A DNA stretch of 64,000 nucleotides, from NCBI RefSeq assembly GCF_003390845.1, contig NZ_QMEK01000002.1, positions 248,001-312,000 of the forward strand, read 5' to 3'. Numbering within the stretch: position 1 is the stretch's first letter; the number at the start of each line of letters is the position of its first letter. The position numbers were made by a program, and so were the translations under genes. Origin of the DNA: Tropicimonas sp. IMCC34043. GTDB lineage: Bacteria; Pseudomonadota; Alphaproteobacteria; Rhodobacterales; Rhodobacteraceae. The notes below the pieces were generated by a model. That model was not told where the DNA came from and ran no database searches. It worked only from the letters and a program-made list of their open reading frames with translations. Below, one piece after another: positions 35,103 to 46,669 of this stretch.

Positions 35103-35744
35103 ATGAACGACCTGATTGCCAAGACCAACATCGACCAGCGCCTGGCCGAGATCCTGACCCCCGTGATCGAGGGGATGGGATACGAACTGGTGCGGATCAG
35201 GCTGATGTCCGGGAAGACCCGGATCCTGCAGATCATGGCCGAGAAGCCCGAGGGTGGCATCGAGGTCGACGATTGCGCCAAGATATCGACCGCGGTCAGC
35301 GCGGTGATGGATGTCGAGGACCCGATCGAGGACAATTACACCCTCGAGGTGTCATCGCCCGGCATCGACCGCCCGCTGACCCGGCTGAAGGATTTCGAGA
35401 CCTGGGCCGGCTATGAGGCCAAGATCGAGACCGTGGAACTGATCGACGGCCGCCGCCGGTTCAAGGGTGCCCTGCAGGGGGTCGAGGACGGCGAGGTGCT
35501 GATCGAGATCGAGGGCGCGAGCCCGGATGCCGAACCGATCGTGATCGGGCTGCAGTTCGACTGGCTGAGCGACGCGAAGCTGGTGCTGACCGACGAGCTT
35601 ATCCGCGAGATGCTGAACCAGCGCAAACATGCGGGCGTGATTGACGAGGCTGGTTTCGACGAAGTTCAGACCTTCCTGGCCTCCGACGACACGGATGCCG
35701 AAGACACAGACGCCGGTGACAACGGCGCCACGGGCGAAGACTGA
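35103..35744 (+). CDS. rimP: Ribosome maturation factor RimP
   Basis: 213 aa, needed for 30S subunit maturation. The N-terminal domain has [18 protein letters not shown] and the [17 protein letters not shown] stretch, and the [21 protein letters not shown] signature is complete; an Sm-like second domain follows, then an acidic C-terminal tail ([14 protein letters not shown]...). ATG 35103 is chosen because the homology starts there. It heads the conserved rimP-nusA-ylxR-infB order. Confidence 0.95.
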   Translation: MNDLIAKTNIDQRLAEILTPVIEGMGYELVRIRLMSGKTRILQIMAEKPEGGIEVDDCAKISTAVSAVMDVEDPIEDNYTLEVSSPGIDRPLTRLKDFETWAGYEAKIETVELIDGRRRFKGALQGVEDGEVLIEIEGASPDAEPIVIGLQFDWLSDAKLVLTDELIREMLNQRKHAGVIDEAGFDEVQTFLASDDTDAEDTDAGDNGATGED

Positions 35745-35770
35745 GAATTCCCAGAGAGGACCGACAAGAG

Positions 35771-37384
35771 ATGGCCATCACATCCGCCAACCAGCTGGAA
35801 CTGCTGCAGACTGCCGAGGCCGTCGCGCGCGAGAAGATGATCGACCCGGGCCTCGTGATCGAGGCGATGGAGGAGAGCCTCGCCCGCGCCGCCAAGTCCC
35901 GCTATGGCAGCGAGATGGACATCCGCGTCAAGATCGACCGCAAGACCGGGCGCGCGGCCTTCACCCGCGTGCGCACCGTGGTCGAGGAAGAGGCGCTGGA
36001 GAATTATCAGGCCGAACTGACCGTCGAGCAGGCCAGGCAGTACCTTGCCGACCCCAAGGTGGGCGACGAGATCCTCGAAGAGGTTCCGCCCGTGGAACTT
36101 GGCCGGATTGCCGCGCAATCGGCCAAGCAGGTGATCCTGCAAAAGGTCCGCGAGGCCGAGCGTGATCGCCAGTACGAGGAATTCCGCGACCGTGCCGGCA
36201 CGATCATCAACGGCGTCGTCAAGCGCGAGGAATACGGCAACGTCATCGTCGATATCGGCCGTGGCGAGGGTATCCTGCGCCGCAACGAGAAGATCGGCCG
36301 CGAAAGCTATCGCAACGGCGACCGCATCCGCTGCTACATCAAGGACGTGCGTCGCGAGGCCCGCGGCCCGCAGGTGTTCCTGTCGCGCACCGCGACCGAG
36401 TTCATGGCCGAATTGTTCAAGATGGAAGTGCCCGAGATCTACGACAACATCATCGAGATCAAGGCCGTGGCCCGCGACCCCGGCAGCCGCGCCAAGATCG
36501 CCGTTGTCAGCTATGACAGCTCGATCGACCCGGTGGGCGCCTGCGTCGGCATGCGTGGCAGCCGTGTGCAGGCCGTGGTGAACGAACTGCAGGGCGAGAA
36601 GATCGACATCATCCCGTGGAACGAGGACATGCCGACCTTCCTTGTGAACGCGCTGCAGCCCGCCGAGGTCACCAAGGTCGTGCTCGACGAGGAAGCCGAG
36701 CGGATCGAGGTCGTCGTCCCCAACGAGCAACTGTCGCTGGCGATCGGCCGGCGCGGCCAGAACGTGCGGCTGGCGAGCCAGCTGACCGGGCTCGACATCG
36801 ACATCATGACCGAGGAAGAGGAATCGCGCCGCCGCCAGGCCGAGTTCGAGGAACGCACCAAGCTGTTCATGGACACGCTCGATCTGGATGAATTCTTCGC
36901 GCAGCTCCTGGTCTCGGAAGGGTTCACCAACCTCGAGGAGGTCGCCTATGTCGATCTCGACGAGCTTCTGGTGATCGACGGGGTCGACAGCAGCACCGCA
37001 GCCGAGCTGCAGGCCCGTGCCCGAGATCATCTCGAGGAGATGAACCGCAAGGCGCTCGATCATGCCCGCGAACTGGGTGTCGAGCAGGGTCTTATTGACT
37101 TTCCCGGTCTTACACCCCAGATGATCCAAGCTCTTGCCGAGGACGGCGTGAAAACGCTCGAGGACTTTGCCACCTGCGCCGACTGGGAGCTTGCAGGGGG
37201 CTGGACCACCGTGAATGGCGAACGCGTCAAGGACGATGGTATTCTGGAGAAATTCGACGTATCTCTTGCAGAAGCACAGAATCTCGTCATGACGGCGCGC
37301 ATTCAGCTTGGATGGGTCGATCCGGCCGATCTGGAGCCGGAATCGGAAGACGCCGCGGACGAGCCCGAAGAGGCAGGTGCCTGA
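35771..37384 (+). CDS. nusA: Transcription termination/antitermination factor NusA
   Basis: 537 aa RNA polymerase-binding factor for pausing, termination and antitermination. Order: N-terminal polymerase-binding domain (1-125), S1 (about 130-200), two KH domains (about 230-345; [15 protein letters not shown] and [17 protein letters not shown]), then two helix-hairpin-helix repeats ([30 protein letters not shown]), and an acidic tail. GAGAGGA precedes ATG 35771. Part of the rimP-infB operon; the following gene starts 22 bases after its stop. Confidence 0.97.
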   Translation: MAITSANQLELLQTAEAVAREKMIDPGLVIEAMEESLARAAKSRYGSEMDIRVKIDRKTGRAAFTRVRTVVEEEALENYQAELTVEQARQYLADPKVGDEILEEVPPVELGRIAAQSAKQVILQKVREAERDRQYEEFRDRAGTIINGVVKREEYGNVIVDIGRGEGILRRNEKIGRESYRNGDRIRCYIKDVRREARGPQVFLSRTATEFMAELFKMEVPEIYDNIIEIKAVARDPGSRAKIAVVSYDSSIDPVGACVGMRGSRVQAVVNELQGEKIDIIPWNEDMPTFLVNALQPAEVTKVVLDEEAERIEVVVPNEQLSLAIGRRGQNVRLASQLTGLDIDIMTEEEESRRRQAEFEERTKLFMDTLDLDEFFAQLLVSEGFTNLEEVAYVDLDELLVIDGVDSSTAAELQARARDHLEEMNRKALDHARELGVEQGLIDFPGLTPQMIQALAEDGVKTLEDFATCADWELAGGWTTVNGERVKDDGILEKFDVSLAEAQNLVMTARIQLGWVDPADLEPESEDAADEPEEAGA

Positions 37385-37406
37385 GTCGGAAAACGGAAAT
37401 CCGGCC

Positions 37407-38039
37407 ATGGGGCGAGGTGGGCACAAGCAGGATCGGGCAGAGGCGGAACGCCGCTGCATCGCGACCGGGCGGGTCTTGGGCAAGGCGGATCTGATCCGCT
37501 TTGTCGTCGGGCCCGACAACTCGGTTGTTCCCGATCTGGCGGAAAAGCTGCCGGGTAGGGGCATCTGGGTGTCGGCGGACCGGCAGGCGCTGGAACTGGC
37601 GGTGCGCAAGCGGTTGTTTGCCCGCAGCGCCAAAAGTCCGGTGGTGGTGCCGGAGGATCTGGTTGCCATGGTCGAGGCGGGTCTGACGCGCCGGATGATC
37701 GAAATGCTGTCGCTGGCCCGCAAGGCGGGGTTGGCGGTGGCTGGATACGAAAAGGTTCGCGGCATGCTGCAGTCCGGTGAGGCGGTGGTGTTGCTGCAAG
37801 CCTGCGATGGCTCCGAACGGGGCAAGAGCAAGTTGCGTCTTCCATCCGATGAGGGTGACACATTCGATTTTCTGACGGCCCGGGAATTGGGTTTGTCCTT
37901 TGGTCGAGACCATGCAATACACGCGGCGCTGTGCGCTGGCGGACTCACAACGCGTGTTGTAGAAGACGCCACACGGCTTTCCGGCCTGCGCGGAACGAAC
38001 GGGGCATCCGGCCCCGGAAAGGACGATGGGATCGCATGA
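37407..38039 (+). CDS. ylxR: YlxR-family RNA-binding protein with C-terminal L7Ae-like domain
   Basis: 210 aa. The YlxR (DUF448) motif [22 protein letters not shown] is near residues 15-40, followed by [10 protein letters not shown]; a second half (about 95-200) with [18 protein letters not shown] looks like the L7Ae/L30e RNA-binding fold often fused in alphaproteobacteria. The usual context between nusA and infB is kept. ATG 37407 follows AAACGGAAAT. Its 3' end overlaps the infB start by four bases (ATGA). Confidence 0.88.
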   Translation: MGRGGHKQDRAEAERRCIATGRVLGKADLIRFVVGPDNSVVPDLAEKLPGRGIWVSADRQALELAVRKRLFARSAKSPVVVPEDLVAMVEAGLTRRMIEMLSLARKAGLAVAGYEKVRGMLQSGEAVVLLQACDGSERGKSKLRLPSDEGDTFDFLTARELGLSFGRDHAIHAALCAGGLTTRVVEDATRLSGLRGTNGASGPGKDDGIA

Positions 38040-40603
38040 GCGAGAATGACGGCAAGAAAACCTTGGGCCTGAAGGGCGGCGCGCGCTCTGGGCAAGTGAA
38101 GCAGAGCTTCAGCCATGGACGTACCAAAAGCGTCGTGGTCGAGACGAAGCGCAAGCGTGTCGTCGTGCCAAAACCCGCAGCCGCGAATACCGGCGGCGGG
38201 GCAAAGGGCGGCAGCCCTGGGCGTCGTCCCGCCGGAATTTCCGATGCCGAGATGGAGCGCCGCATGAAGGCGCTCGCGGTGGCCCGGTCGCGCGAGGCAG
38301 AGGATGCCGCGCAGCGCGAGGCTGACGAAAAGACGCGGGAAGAAGAACGCCAGCGTCGCCGCGACGATATCGAAGCCAAAGAGCGCGAGGAACGCGAGCG
38401 TGAAGACGCGCGGCGTGCCAAGATCGAGGCCGAAGAGGCTGCGAAGCGCGAGGCCGAAGAGGCTGCAAAACGCGAGCGCGACGAGCGCGAGGCGCGTGTT
38501 GCCACGACAGCCAGCAACGGTGCCGCCAAGGCCGACGAGAAAGACGCGCGCCCGGTCGAAGACCGCCGCGCACCTGTGGCCCGCACCGATGCCGAAGGCG
38601 AGTCGCACCGTGGTGTCGGCAAGCCCGCTGGTGGCACGCGCCGGCCCGAGCGCGACGATCGCCAACGCGACACGCGCAACGCCAAGGCCCGCGACGACGG
38701 ACGCCGCGCCGGCAAGCTGACGCTGAACCAGGCCCTCACCGGGGGCGAAGGCGGCCGTCAGCGCAGCCTTGCTGCGATGAAACGCAAGCAGGAGCGTGCG
38801 CGCCAGAAGGCCATGGGTGCCGGAGATCTGCGCGAAAAGGTCGTGCGGGACGTGCAACTGCCCGAGACCATCGTTGTGTCCGAACTGGCCAACCGTATGG
38901 CAGAACGCGTGGCCGACGTGGTCAAGGCGCTGATGCAGAACGGCATGATGGTCACCCAGAACCAGACCATCGACGCCGATACCGCCGAGTTGATCATCGA
39001 GGACTTTGGCCACCACGTGGTCCGGGTCTCGGACGCCGACGTCGAGCAGGTTATCTATACCGTCGAGGACAAGGACGAGGATCTGGTGACGCGGCCTCCG
39101 GTCGTGACCGTGATGGGCCACGTCGACCACGGCAAGACCTCGCTTCTCGATGCGATCCGTCATGCCAAGGTGGTGTCCGGCGAAGCCGGCGGGATCACCC
39201 AGCACATCGGCGCCTATCAGGTTCGCACCGATCGCGGCGGGCTGATCACCTTCCTCGACACGCCGGGTCACGCGGCCTTCACCTCGATGCGTGCCCGTGG
39301 TGCGCAGGTGACCGACATCGTGGTTCTGGTGGTCGCGGCCGACGATGCGGTGATGCCGCAGACCGTCGAGGCGATCAACCACGCCAAGGCGGCGGGTGTC
39401 CCCATGATCGTGGCGATCAACAAGATCGACAAGCACGAGGCCAACCCGCAGAAGGTCCGGACCGACCTGCTGCAATATTCGGTCGTGGTCGAAGAGATGT
39501 CGGGCGACGTTCAGGATGTCGAAGTCTCGGCCAAGACCGGCCTCGGGCTTGATGACCTGCTCGAATCGATCGCGGTGCAGTCCGAGGTCCTCGAACTCAA
39601 GGCCAACCCGAATCGGGCTGCCATGGGTGCGGTGATCGAAGCCCAGCTCGACGTCGGGCGCGGTCCCGTGGCCACCGTTCTGGTTCAGAACGGCACCCTG
39701 CGCCAGGGCGATATCTTTGTCGTCGGCGAGCAATGGGGCAAGGTTCGGGCGCTGATCAACGATCAGGGCGACCGGGTCACCGAGGCCGGGCCGTCGGTTC
39801 CGGTCGAGGTTCTGGGGCTCAACGGCACGCCCGAGGCGGGCGATGTGCTGAACGTGGTCGATACCGAGGCTCAGGCCCGCGAGATCGCCGAGTACCGCCA
39901 TCAACTGGCCAAGGACAAGCGCGCCGCAGCCGGAGCCGCGACAACGCTCGATCAGCTGCTGGCGAAGGCCAAGGCCGATCAGGACGTCAAGGAACTGCCG
40001 GTGCTGGTCAAGGCCGACGTTCAGGGCTCGGCCGAAGCCATCGCTCAGGCGCTGGAGAAGGTCGGCAACGACGAGGTCCGGGTGCGTCTGTTGCATTCGG
40101 GCGTCGGCGCCATCACCGAAAGCGATATCACGCTGGCCGAGGCCAGCGGCGCGCCGGTGATCGGCTTCAACGTTCGGGCCAATGCGCCTGCGCGCGCCGC
40201 GGCGAACCAGAAGGGCGTCGAGATCCGCTACTATTCGGTGATCTACGACTTGGTGGACGATGTGAAGGCGGCGGCCTCCGGCCTGCTGTCGGCAGAGGTT
40301 CGCGAGCACTTCATCGGCTATGCCGAGATCAAGCAGGTGTTCCGGGTTTCGGGCGTCGGCAAGGTCGCGGGCTGTCTGGTCACCGAGGGCGTCGCCCGCC
40401 GGTCGGCCGGTGTACGTCTGCTGCGGGACAACGTGGTGATCCACGAAGGCACGCTGAAGACGCTGAAGCGCTTCAAGGACGAGGTTCCCGAGGTTCACTC
40501 CGGTCAGGAATGCGGCATGGCCTTCGAGAACTACGAAGATGTTCGCGACGGCGACGTGATCGAGATCTTCGAGCGCGAAGAGATCGAACGCAAGCTGGCC
40601 TGA
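38036..40603 (+). CDS. infB: Translation initiation factor IF-2
   Basis: 855 aa GTPase that places fMet-tRNA on the 30S subunit. A long charged N-terminal region (to about 290), with a coiled stretch of Glu/Arg/Ala repeats such as [15 protein letters not shown], precedes the G domain: GHVDHGKTS (G1), DTPGHAAF (G3) and NKIDK (G4). Domains II-IV run to residue 855. ATG 38036 overlaps the ylxR stop, with AAGGA 13 bases before. A UUCG-loop terminator follows 23 bases after the stop. Confidence 0.97.
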   Translation: MSENDGKKTLGLKGGARSGQVKQSFSHGRTKSVVVETKRKRVVVPKPAAANTGGGAKGGSPGRRPAGISDAEMERRMKALAVARSREAEDAAQREADEKTREEERQRRRDDIEAKEREEREREDARRAKIEAEEAAKREAEEAAKRERDEREARVATTASNGAAKADEKDARPVEDRRAPVARTDAEGESHRGVGKPAGGTRRPERDDRQRDTRNAKARDDGRRAGKLTLNQALTGGEGGRQRSLAAMKRKQERARQKAMGAGDLREKVVRDVQLPETIVVSELANRMAERVADVVKALMQNGMMVTQNQTIDADTAELIIEDFGHHVVRVSDADVEQVIYTVEDKDEDLVTRPPVVTVMGHVDHGKTSLLDAIRHAKVVSGEAGGITQHIGAYQVRTDRGGLITFLDTPGHAAFTSMRARGAQVTDIVVLVVAADDAVMPQTVEAINHAKAAGVPMIVAINKIDKHEANPQKVRTDLLQYSVVVEEMSGDVQDVEVSAKTGLGLDDLLESIAVQSEVLELKANPNRAAMGAVIEAQLDVGRGPVATVLVQNGTLRQGDIFVVGEQWGKVRALINDQGDRVTEAGPSVPVEVLGLNGTPEAGDVLNVVDTEAQAREIAEYRHQLAKDKRAAAGAATTLDQLLAKAKADQDVKELPVLVKADVQGSAEAIAQALEKVGNDEVRVRLLHSGVGAITESDITLAEASGAPVIGFNVRANAPARAAANQKGVEIRYYSVIYDLVDDVKAAASGLLSAEVREHFIGYAEIKQVFRVSGVGKVAGCLVTEGVARRSAGVRLLRDNVVIHEGTLKTLKRFKDEVPEVHSGQECGMAFENYEDVRDGDVIEIFEREEIERKLA

Positions 40604-40625
40604 CCCGGCCTGCATCGCGATACGG

Positions 40626-40660
40626 AAAACGGGCGGCCTTCGGGCCGCCCGTTTGCTTTG
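40626..40660 (+). terminator. Intrinsic terminator of the infB operon
   Basis: Perfect 12-bp stem AAACGGGCGGCC (40627-40638) with GGCCGCCCGTTT (40643-40654), closed by a stable TTCG loop, followed by GCTTTGG. The T-run is partly inside the stem. Confidence 0.9.
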
Positions 40661-40837
40661 GCACCTGGCGCCAGAGCCGCACGGTGCCGGGGTGCGGCCG
40701 GTTTAACGGGGACGACAGGAAGCGAGGCCCAGGAGAAGCCACAAGCCGCATCTTCGGCGTCACCTGCGAAACGGGAACGGGGGGGCGAGACGGGTTTGTG
40801 GCGCAAGGTCGACGCTGCCACACATCCTGTCGGCCAA

Positions 40838-40871
40838 AACAATACGGGCGGCCGAGTGAGGGCCGCCCGTG
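40838..40871 (-). terminator. Intrinsic terminator of the 45-aa protein gene
   Basis: Stem ACGGGCGGCC (40844-40853) with GGCCGCCCGT (40861-40870), 7-base loop, and on the minus strand ATTGTTTT after it. It ends the small gene whose stop is 38 bases upstream on that strand. The stem is identical to the inner ten bases of the infB terminator. The stretch 40661-40837 between the two hairpins holds no gene that I can see. Confidence 0.75.
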
Positions 40872-40907
40872 TTTCTGTGGTGTGATTGCCCGAGGTGGTG
40901 TCGGGGC

Positions 40908-41045
40908 TTAGGCGGCCTTCGACTTGATGGGGGTACCCTTGAAGGTACGCTCACCGACCTGGACGAGAATCCGTCCATCGGCCAGATCACGCACAAAGGT
41001 TCCCTGCACAGAGATATGAGACCCAACAGTGATAGTACGCAGCAT
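40908..41045 (-). CDS. Small protein of 45 aa, unknown function
   Basis: Begins at ATG 41045 (MLRTITVGSHISVQGTFV) with a near-perfect AAGGGAAGGAGAAA ribosome site; ends in a basic KSKAA tail. It is rich in beta-forming residues (ISVQGTFVRDLADGRILVQVGERTF) and has no membrane helix or signal. Coding strength is supported by the ribosome site, its own terminator and an AT-rich upstream region. It may be a small RNA-binding or regulatory protein, but that is a guess; I do not recognise the family. Confidence 0.6.
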   Translation of the reverse strand: MLRTITVGSHISVQGTFVRDLADGRILVQVGERTFKGTPIKSKAA

Positions 41046-41180
41046 CGAGAGGTTTCTCCTTCCCTTGGATTTTGTCCGACCAACGTAATTTATGTTCGTA
41101 CAAACACCACTAATAAAATTGTCACAAACACCCAAAACGGGATTAAATGTTGTGCAAATACGATATGACGTTGCGGCGTG
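41046..41180 (-). promoter_or_regulatory. AT-rich promoter region of the 45-aa protein gene
   Basis: This spacer is clearly more AT-rich than its surroundings, with TTATTAGTGG and CATAAATT stretches on the minus strand and an imperfect dyad (GTTCGTACAAAC, 41094-41105). No exact -35/-10 pair stands out. It is the likely promoter and operator region of the 45-aa gene; nothing else is visible in it. Confidence 0.4.
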
Positions 41181-41579
41181 TTACAGCCAGTCGCGCAGGT
41201 GCGCGATCAGCGGGATGTCCGCGGGCGGCATCGGATGGGCGGCAAGATCTCCTGCTTTCACCCATTTCAGACGCTGTCCTTCCCGGGACATCGGGGTTCC
41301 CTGCCATTTTCGACAGGCAAACAGCGGCATCAGAAGATGAAATTCAGGATAGCTGTGGCTGGCGAAGGTCAGGGGGGCGAGGCACGAGGCCCAGGTGTCG
41401 ATCCCCAGTTCTTCCTGCAATTCGCGAATCAGGGCGATCTCGGGGGTTTCGCCCGGCTCGACCTTGCCGCCCGGAAACTCCCACAGACCGGCCATCGACT
41501 TTCCTTCTGGCCGTTCGGCCAGAAGAACGCGTCCGTCGACGTCGATCAGCGCAACCGCCGACACCAGCAGGGTCTTCAC
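41181..41579 (-). CDS. mutT: 8-oxo-dGTP diphosphatase MutT
   Basis: 132-aa Nudix enzyme that removes 8-oxo-dGTP from the nucleotide pool and prevents A:T to C:G changes. MutT-specific features: AERPEGKSMAGLWEFPGGKVEPGE with the Nudix box ALIRELQEELGI, and the HLLMPLFACRKWQGTPMSREGQRLKWV C-terminal region. ATG 41579 overlaps the argJ stop by four bases, so it is translated with argJ, a neighbour pair common in Rhodobacteraceae. Confidence 0.92.
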   Translation of the reverse strand: MKTLLVSAVALIDVDGRVLLAERPEGKSMAGLWEFPGGKVEPGETPEIALIRELQEELGIDTWASCLAPLTFASHSYPEFHLLMPLFACRKWQGTPMSREGQRLKWVKAGDLAAHPMPPADIPLIAHLRDWL

Positions 41580-42823
41580 GACCTGTAGTCCGCGTTGATC
41601 GTGATGTAGCCGTGGGTCAGATCGCAGGTCCAGGCGGTGAACCGACCGGCCCCCAGCCCGAGGTCGACGCCGATGACCAGTTCGGACTGCTTCATGTAGG
41701 CTGCGCCCTCGGCCTCGGTATAGCCTTCGGCGACCCAGCCCTTTTCGGCCAGCAGGATGTCGCCGAAGTGGATGGTCAGCCGGTCGCGGTCGGCCTCTGC
41801 CCCCGATTTTCCGACGGCCATCACCACCCGACCCCAGTTCGGATCCTCGCCCGCGATCGCGGTCTTGATCAGCGGCGAATTCGCGATCGCCATCGCGACC
41901 TTTCGCGCATCGGCATCGTCGGCGGCCCCGGTCACGCGAACCTCGACAAACTTCGTCGCACCTTCGCCATCGCGGACCACCTGATGCGCCAGATCCAGCA
42001 TCACCCCGTGCAGGGCCTCGACAAAGATCCGGCCAGTATCGCTCTCCAGGGCCTCGACCGAGACGGCGCCGCGCCCCGTGGCGGCCAGGATCAGCGAGTC
42101 CGATGTCGAGGTGTCGCTGTCCACGGTGATCGCATTGAACGTGATCGGGGTCAGCGCCGACAGCGCAAGCTGCAGCAGCTCCTGCGAAATCTTCACGTCG
42201 GTGAAGATATAGACCAGCATGGTTGCCATGTCGGGGGCGATCATCCCCGACCCCTTGGCAAAGCCCGCGATGCGGATCGGCCCCTCGGGGGTCTCGACCA
42301 CGCCGCCCGAGCCCTTCGGGAACGTGTCGGTGGTCATGATCGCCGCGGCGGCCGCCTCGATGGCGCCGGCGTCCAGATCGGAGACCAGCGAATCGATCTT
42401 GGCGACGATACGATCATGCGGCAGACGCTCGCCGATGACGCCCGTCGAGGCGGTGAAGACCCGTGCCTCGGGCACGCCCGCGGCCGCAGCGACGGCGGCA
42501 CAGATGGCCGCCACCGATCCGTCGCCCGCGGCGCCGGTAAAGGCATTCGAATTGCCCGAGTTCACGAGAATGGCCGCGCCAGAGCGTTCGTCGGCGCCGA
42601 TGGCAAGCTTCAGCTCGCAGTCGCGTACCGGGGCGGACCGGGTGGCCGAGCGGGTGAAGACGCCCGCCACGACGCTGCCCGGCGCAAGCCGAGCCAGCAT
42701 CACGTCGGTCCGGCCGGCATAGCGTACGCCCGCCGCACCTGCCGAAAACTCTACCCCCGCAATCGGGGGCAGATCAGGAAATCCCTCGGGGGCGAGGGGC
42801 GAAACGGGCGGCTTGCCGGCCAT
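41576..42823 (-). CDS. argJ: Glutamate N-acetyltransferase / amino-acid acetyltransferase
   Basis: Bifunctional ornithine acetyltransferase that recycles the acetyl group in arginine synthesis. 415 aa, self-cleaving: the scissile motif is KGSGMIAPDMATML, where the Thr of the beta chain becomes the nucleophile. Other conserved blocks: ILVNSGNSNAFTG, TASTGVIGERLP and TVDSDTSTSDS. ATG 42823 (MAGKPPVSPLAPEGF) is the family start. It lies between the PpiC-type isomerase and mutT. Confidence 0.96.
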   Translation of the reverse strand: MAGKPPVSPLAPEGFPDLPPIAGVEFSAGAAGVRYAGRTDVMLARLAPGSVVAGVFTRSATRSAPVRDCELKLAIGADERSGAAILVNSGNSNAFTGAAGDGSVAAICAAVAAAAGVPEARVFTASTGVIGERLPHDRIVAKIDSLVSDLDAGAIEAAAAAIMTTDTFPKGSGGVVETPEGPIRIAGFAKGSGMIAPDMATMLVYIFTDVKISQELLQLALSALTPITFNAITVDSDTSTSDSLILAATGRGAVSVEALESDTGRIFVEALHGVMLDLAHQVVRDGEGATKFVEVRVTGAADDADARKVAMAIANSPLIKTAIAGEDPNWGRVVMAVGKSGAEADRDRLTIHFGDILLAEKGWVAEGYTEAEGAAYMKQSELVIGVDLGLGAGRFTAWTCDLTHGYITINADYRS

Positions 42824-42839
42824 GAACGCGCTCCGCCGA

Positions 42840-43694
42840 TCAGTTAGACAGGAAGTCCGGATTGTTCAGCACAGCCGCCGGGTCGATGTCCAGCTCGGGA
42901 CGGTCGACCTCGGTCTTGGCCATGACGTCGGTCAACGCGTCGCCGATCACCTGATCGCGAACCTCGGCGACCAGATCGTCACGCACATCGTCCATCGAGG
43001 GTGCCGCAGCCATCCGGGTGTCTTCGAGCAGGATGACATGCCAGCCGAACTGGGTCTGCACCGGATCCGACACCTGGCCGGGTTCCATCGCAACGACGGC
43101 CGTCTCGAACTCCGGCACCATCATGCCAAGGCTGAACCAGCCCAGATCGCCGCCGTTCGGGCCGGAGGGACCCGTCGACTTTTCCTTGGCCAGCGCCGCG
43201 AAATCGGCCCCGCCGTCAAGTTCGGCCTTGATGGCCTTGGCCTCGTCCTCGCTCGCCACAAGGATGTGGGCGGCGTGGAATTCCTTGGTGGGTTCGGCAG
43301 CAGCGTATTTCGCGTCATAGGCGGCCTTGAGCATCTCGTCGGTCACGCCCGCGTCGACCACCTTGCGCAGCGCGTCTGCGGCCATCAGCCCGGTGCGCTG
43401 GTTGTCGATGGTCAGTTCTGTGAAGGGCGAAACGCTCCCGTCGAGGGTCTGGGCCAGCGCGGTCTGCTGGATCAGTTGTTCGACCAGCCCCGAATACAGC
43501 ATCGCGGGATCGACCTGCTGGTATTCAGCGGGCAGCGTGGCGCGAGCGGCATAGACGTTGCCAAGCGTGATCGCCTTGCCGCCGACGGTCGCAACCACGG
43601 TGTCCGGCCCGATGTCCTGGGCCCAGAGCGGTGCGGCTCCGAGCAGCGTAAATGCTACCATCCCGGCGGCCCAGGTTGTTCTGATTGTCGTCAT
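42840..43694 (-). CDS. Exported PpiC-type peptidyl-prolyl cis-trans isomerase
   Basis: 284 aa, signal peptide ending in PLWAQ-D. A SurA-like N-terminal chaperone part (about 25-140) precedes a parvulin domain (about 145-235): FHAAHILVASEDEAKAI, FAALAKEKSTGPSGPNGGDLGWF and PVQTQFGWHVILLED. It should act in the periplasm on outer-membrane proteins. ATG 43694 has AGGGGAGCC upstream. It is divergent from secA, which fits an export theme. Confidence 0.9.
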   Translation of the reverse strand: MTTIRTTWAAGMVAFTLLGAAPLWAQDIGPDTVVATVGGKAITLGNVYAARATLPAEYQQVDPAMLYSGLVEQLIQQTALAQTLDGSVSPFTELTIDNQRTGLMAADALRKVVDAGVTDEMLKAAYDAKYAAAEPTKEFHAAHILVASEDEAKAIKAELDGGADFAALAKEKSTGPSGPNGGDLGWFSLGMMVPEFETAVVAMEPGQVSDPVQTQFGWHVILLEDTRMAAAPSMDDVRDDLVAEVRDQVIGDALTDVMAKTEVDRPELDIDPAAVLNNPDFLSN

Positions 43695-43732
43695 ATTAAG
43701 TGGCTCCCCTTCAACCGCGCCGTTGCGCGGCG

Positions 43733-43761
43733 TTGACACTGCAATGGCGCCCCCTTACATC
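43733..43761 (+). promoter_or_regulatory. Promoter of secA
   Basis: A perfect TTGACA (43733-43738), 17-base spacer and TACATC (43756-43761). Transcription would start about 43768, giving a leader of roughly 100 bases before secA. It lies in the divergent spacer with the isomerase gene. Confidence 0.6.
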
Positions 43762-43869
43762 GCGGTTGGTCCGAGAGTGCCGGGCGGTCCTTCGTTGGAA
43801 GCTTGGTAGCGTTGTGCGGAGAGACCGGCAAGGCGTACTCTCACACGAATACGTCAAGGCGGAGCGGAA

Positions 43870-46581
<2,712 letters not shown>

Positions 46582-46669
46582 CCGACCACCGGCCCGGCGC
46601 TGCATTTCGCGGTTGATCGGCGGCGCCGCCGCCGGGATGATCGACGAAAACCAGTCGGGCGGTGCTGTC

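Noticed and set aside
37080-37300. Change in codon use near the 3' end of nusA as a sign of transfer
   Set aside because: The protein keeps the normal NusA C-terminal repeats; the shift is small and local.
35666-40615. A minus-strand frame open for about 4.9 kb antisense to nusA-ylxR-infB
   Set aside because: It has no recognisable domain, is rich in His, Arg and Gly as expected for the complement of GC-rich coding DNA, and covers well-established genes in their conserved order.
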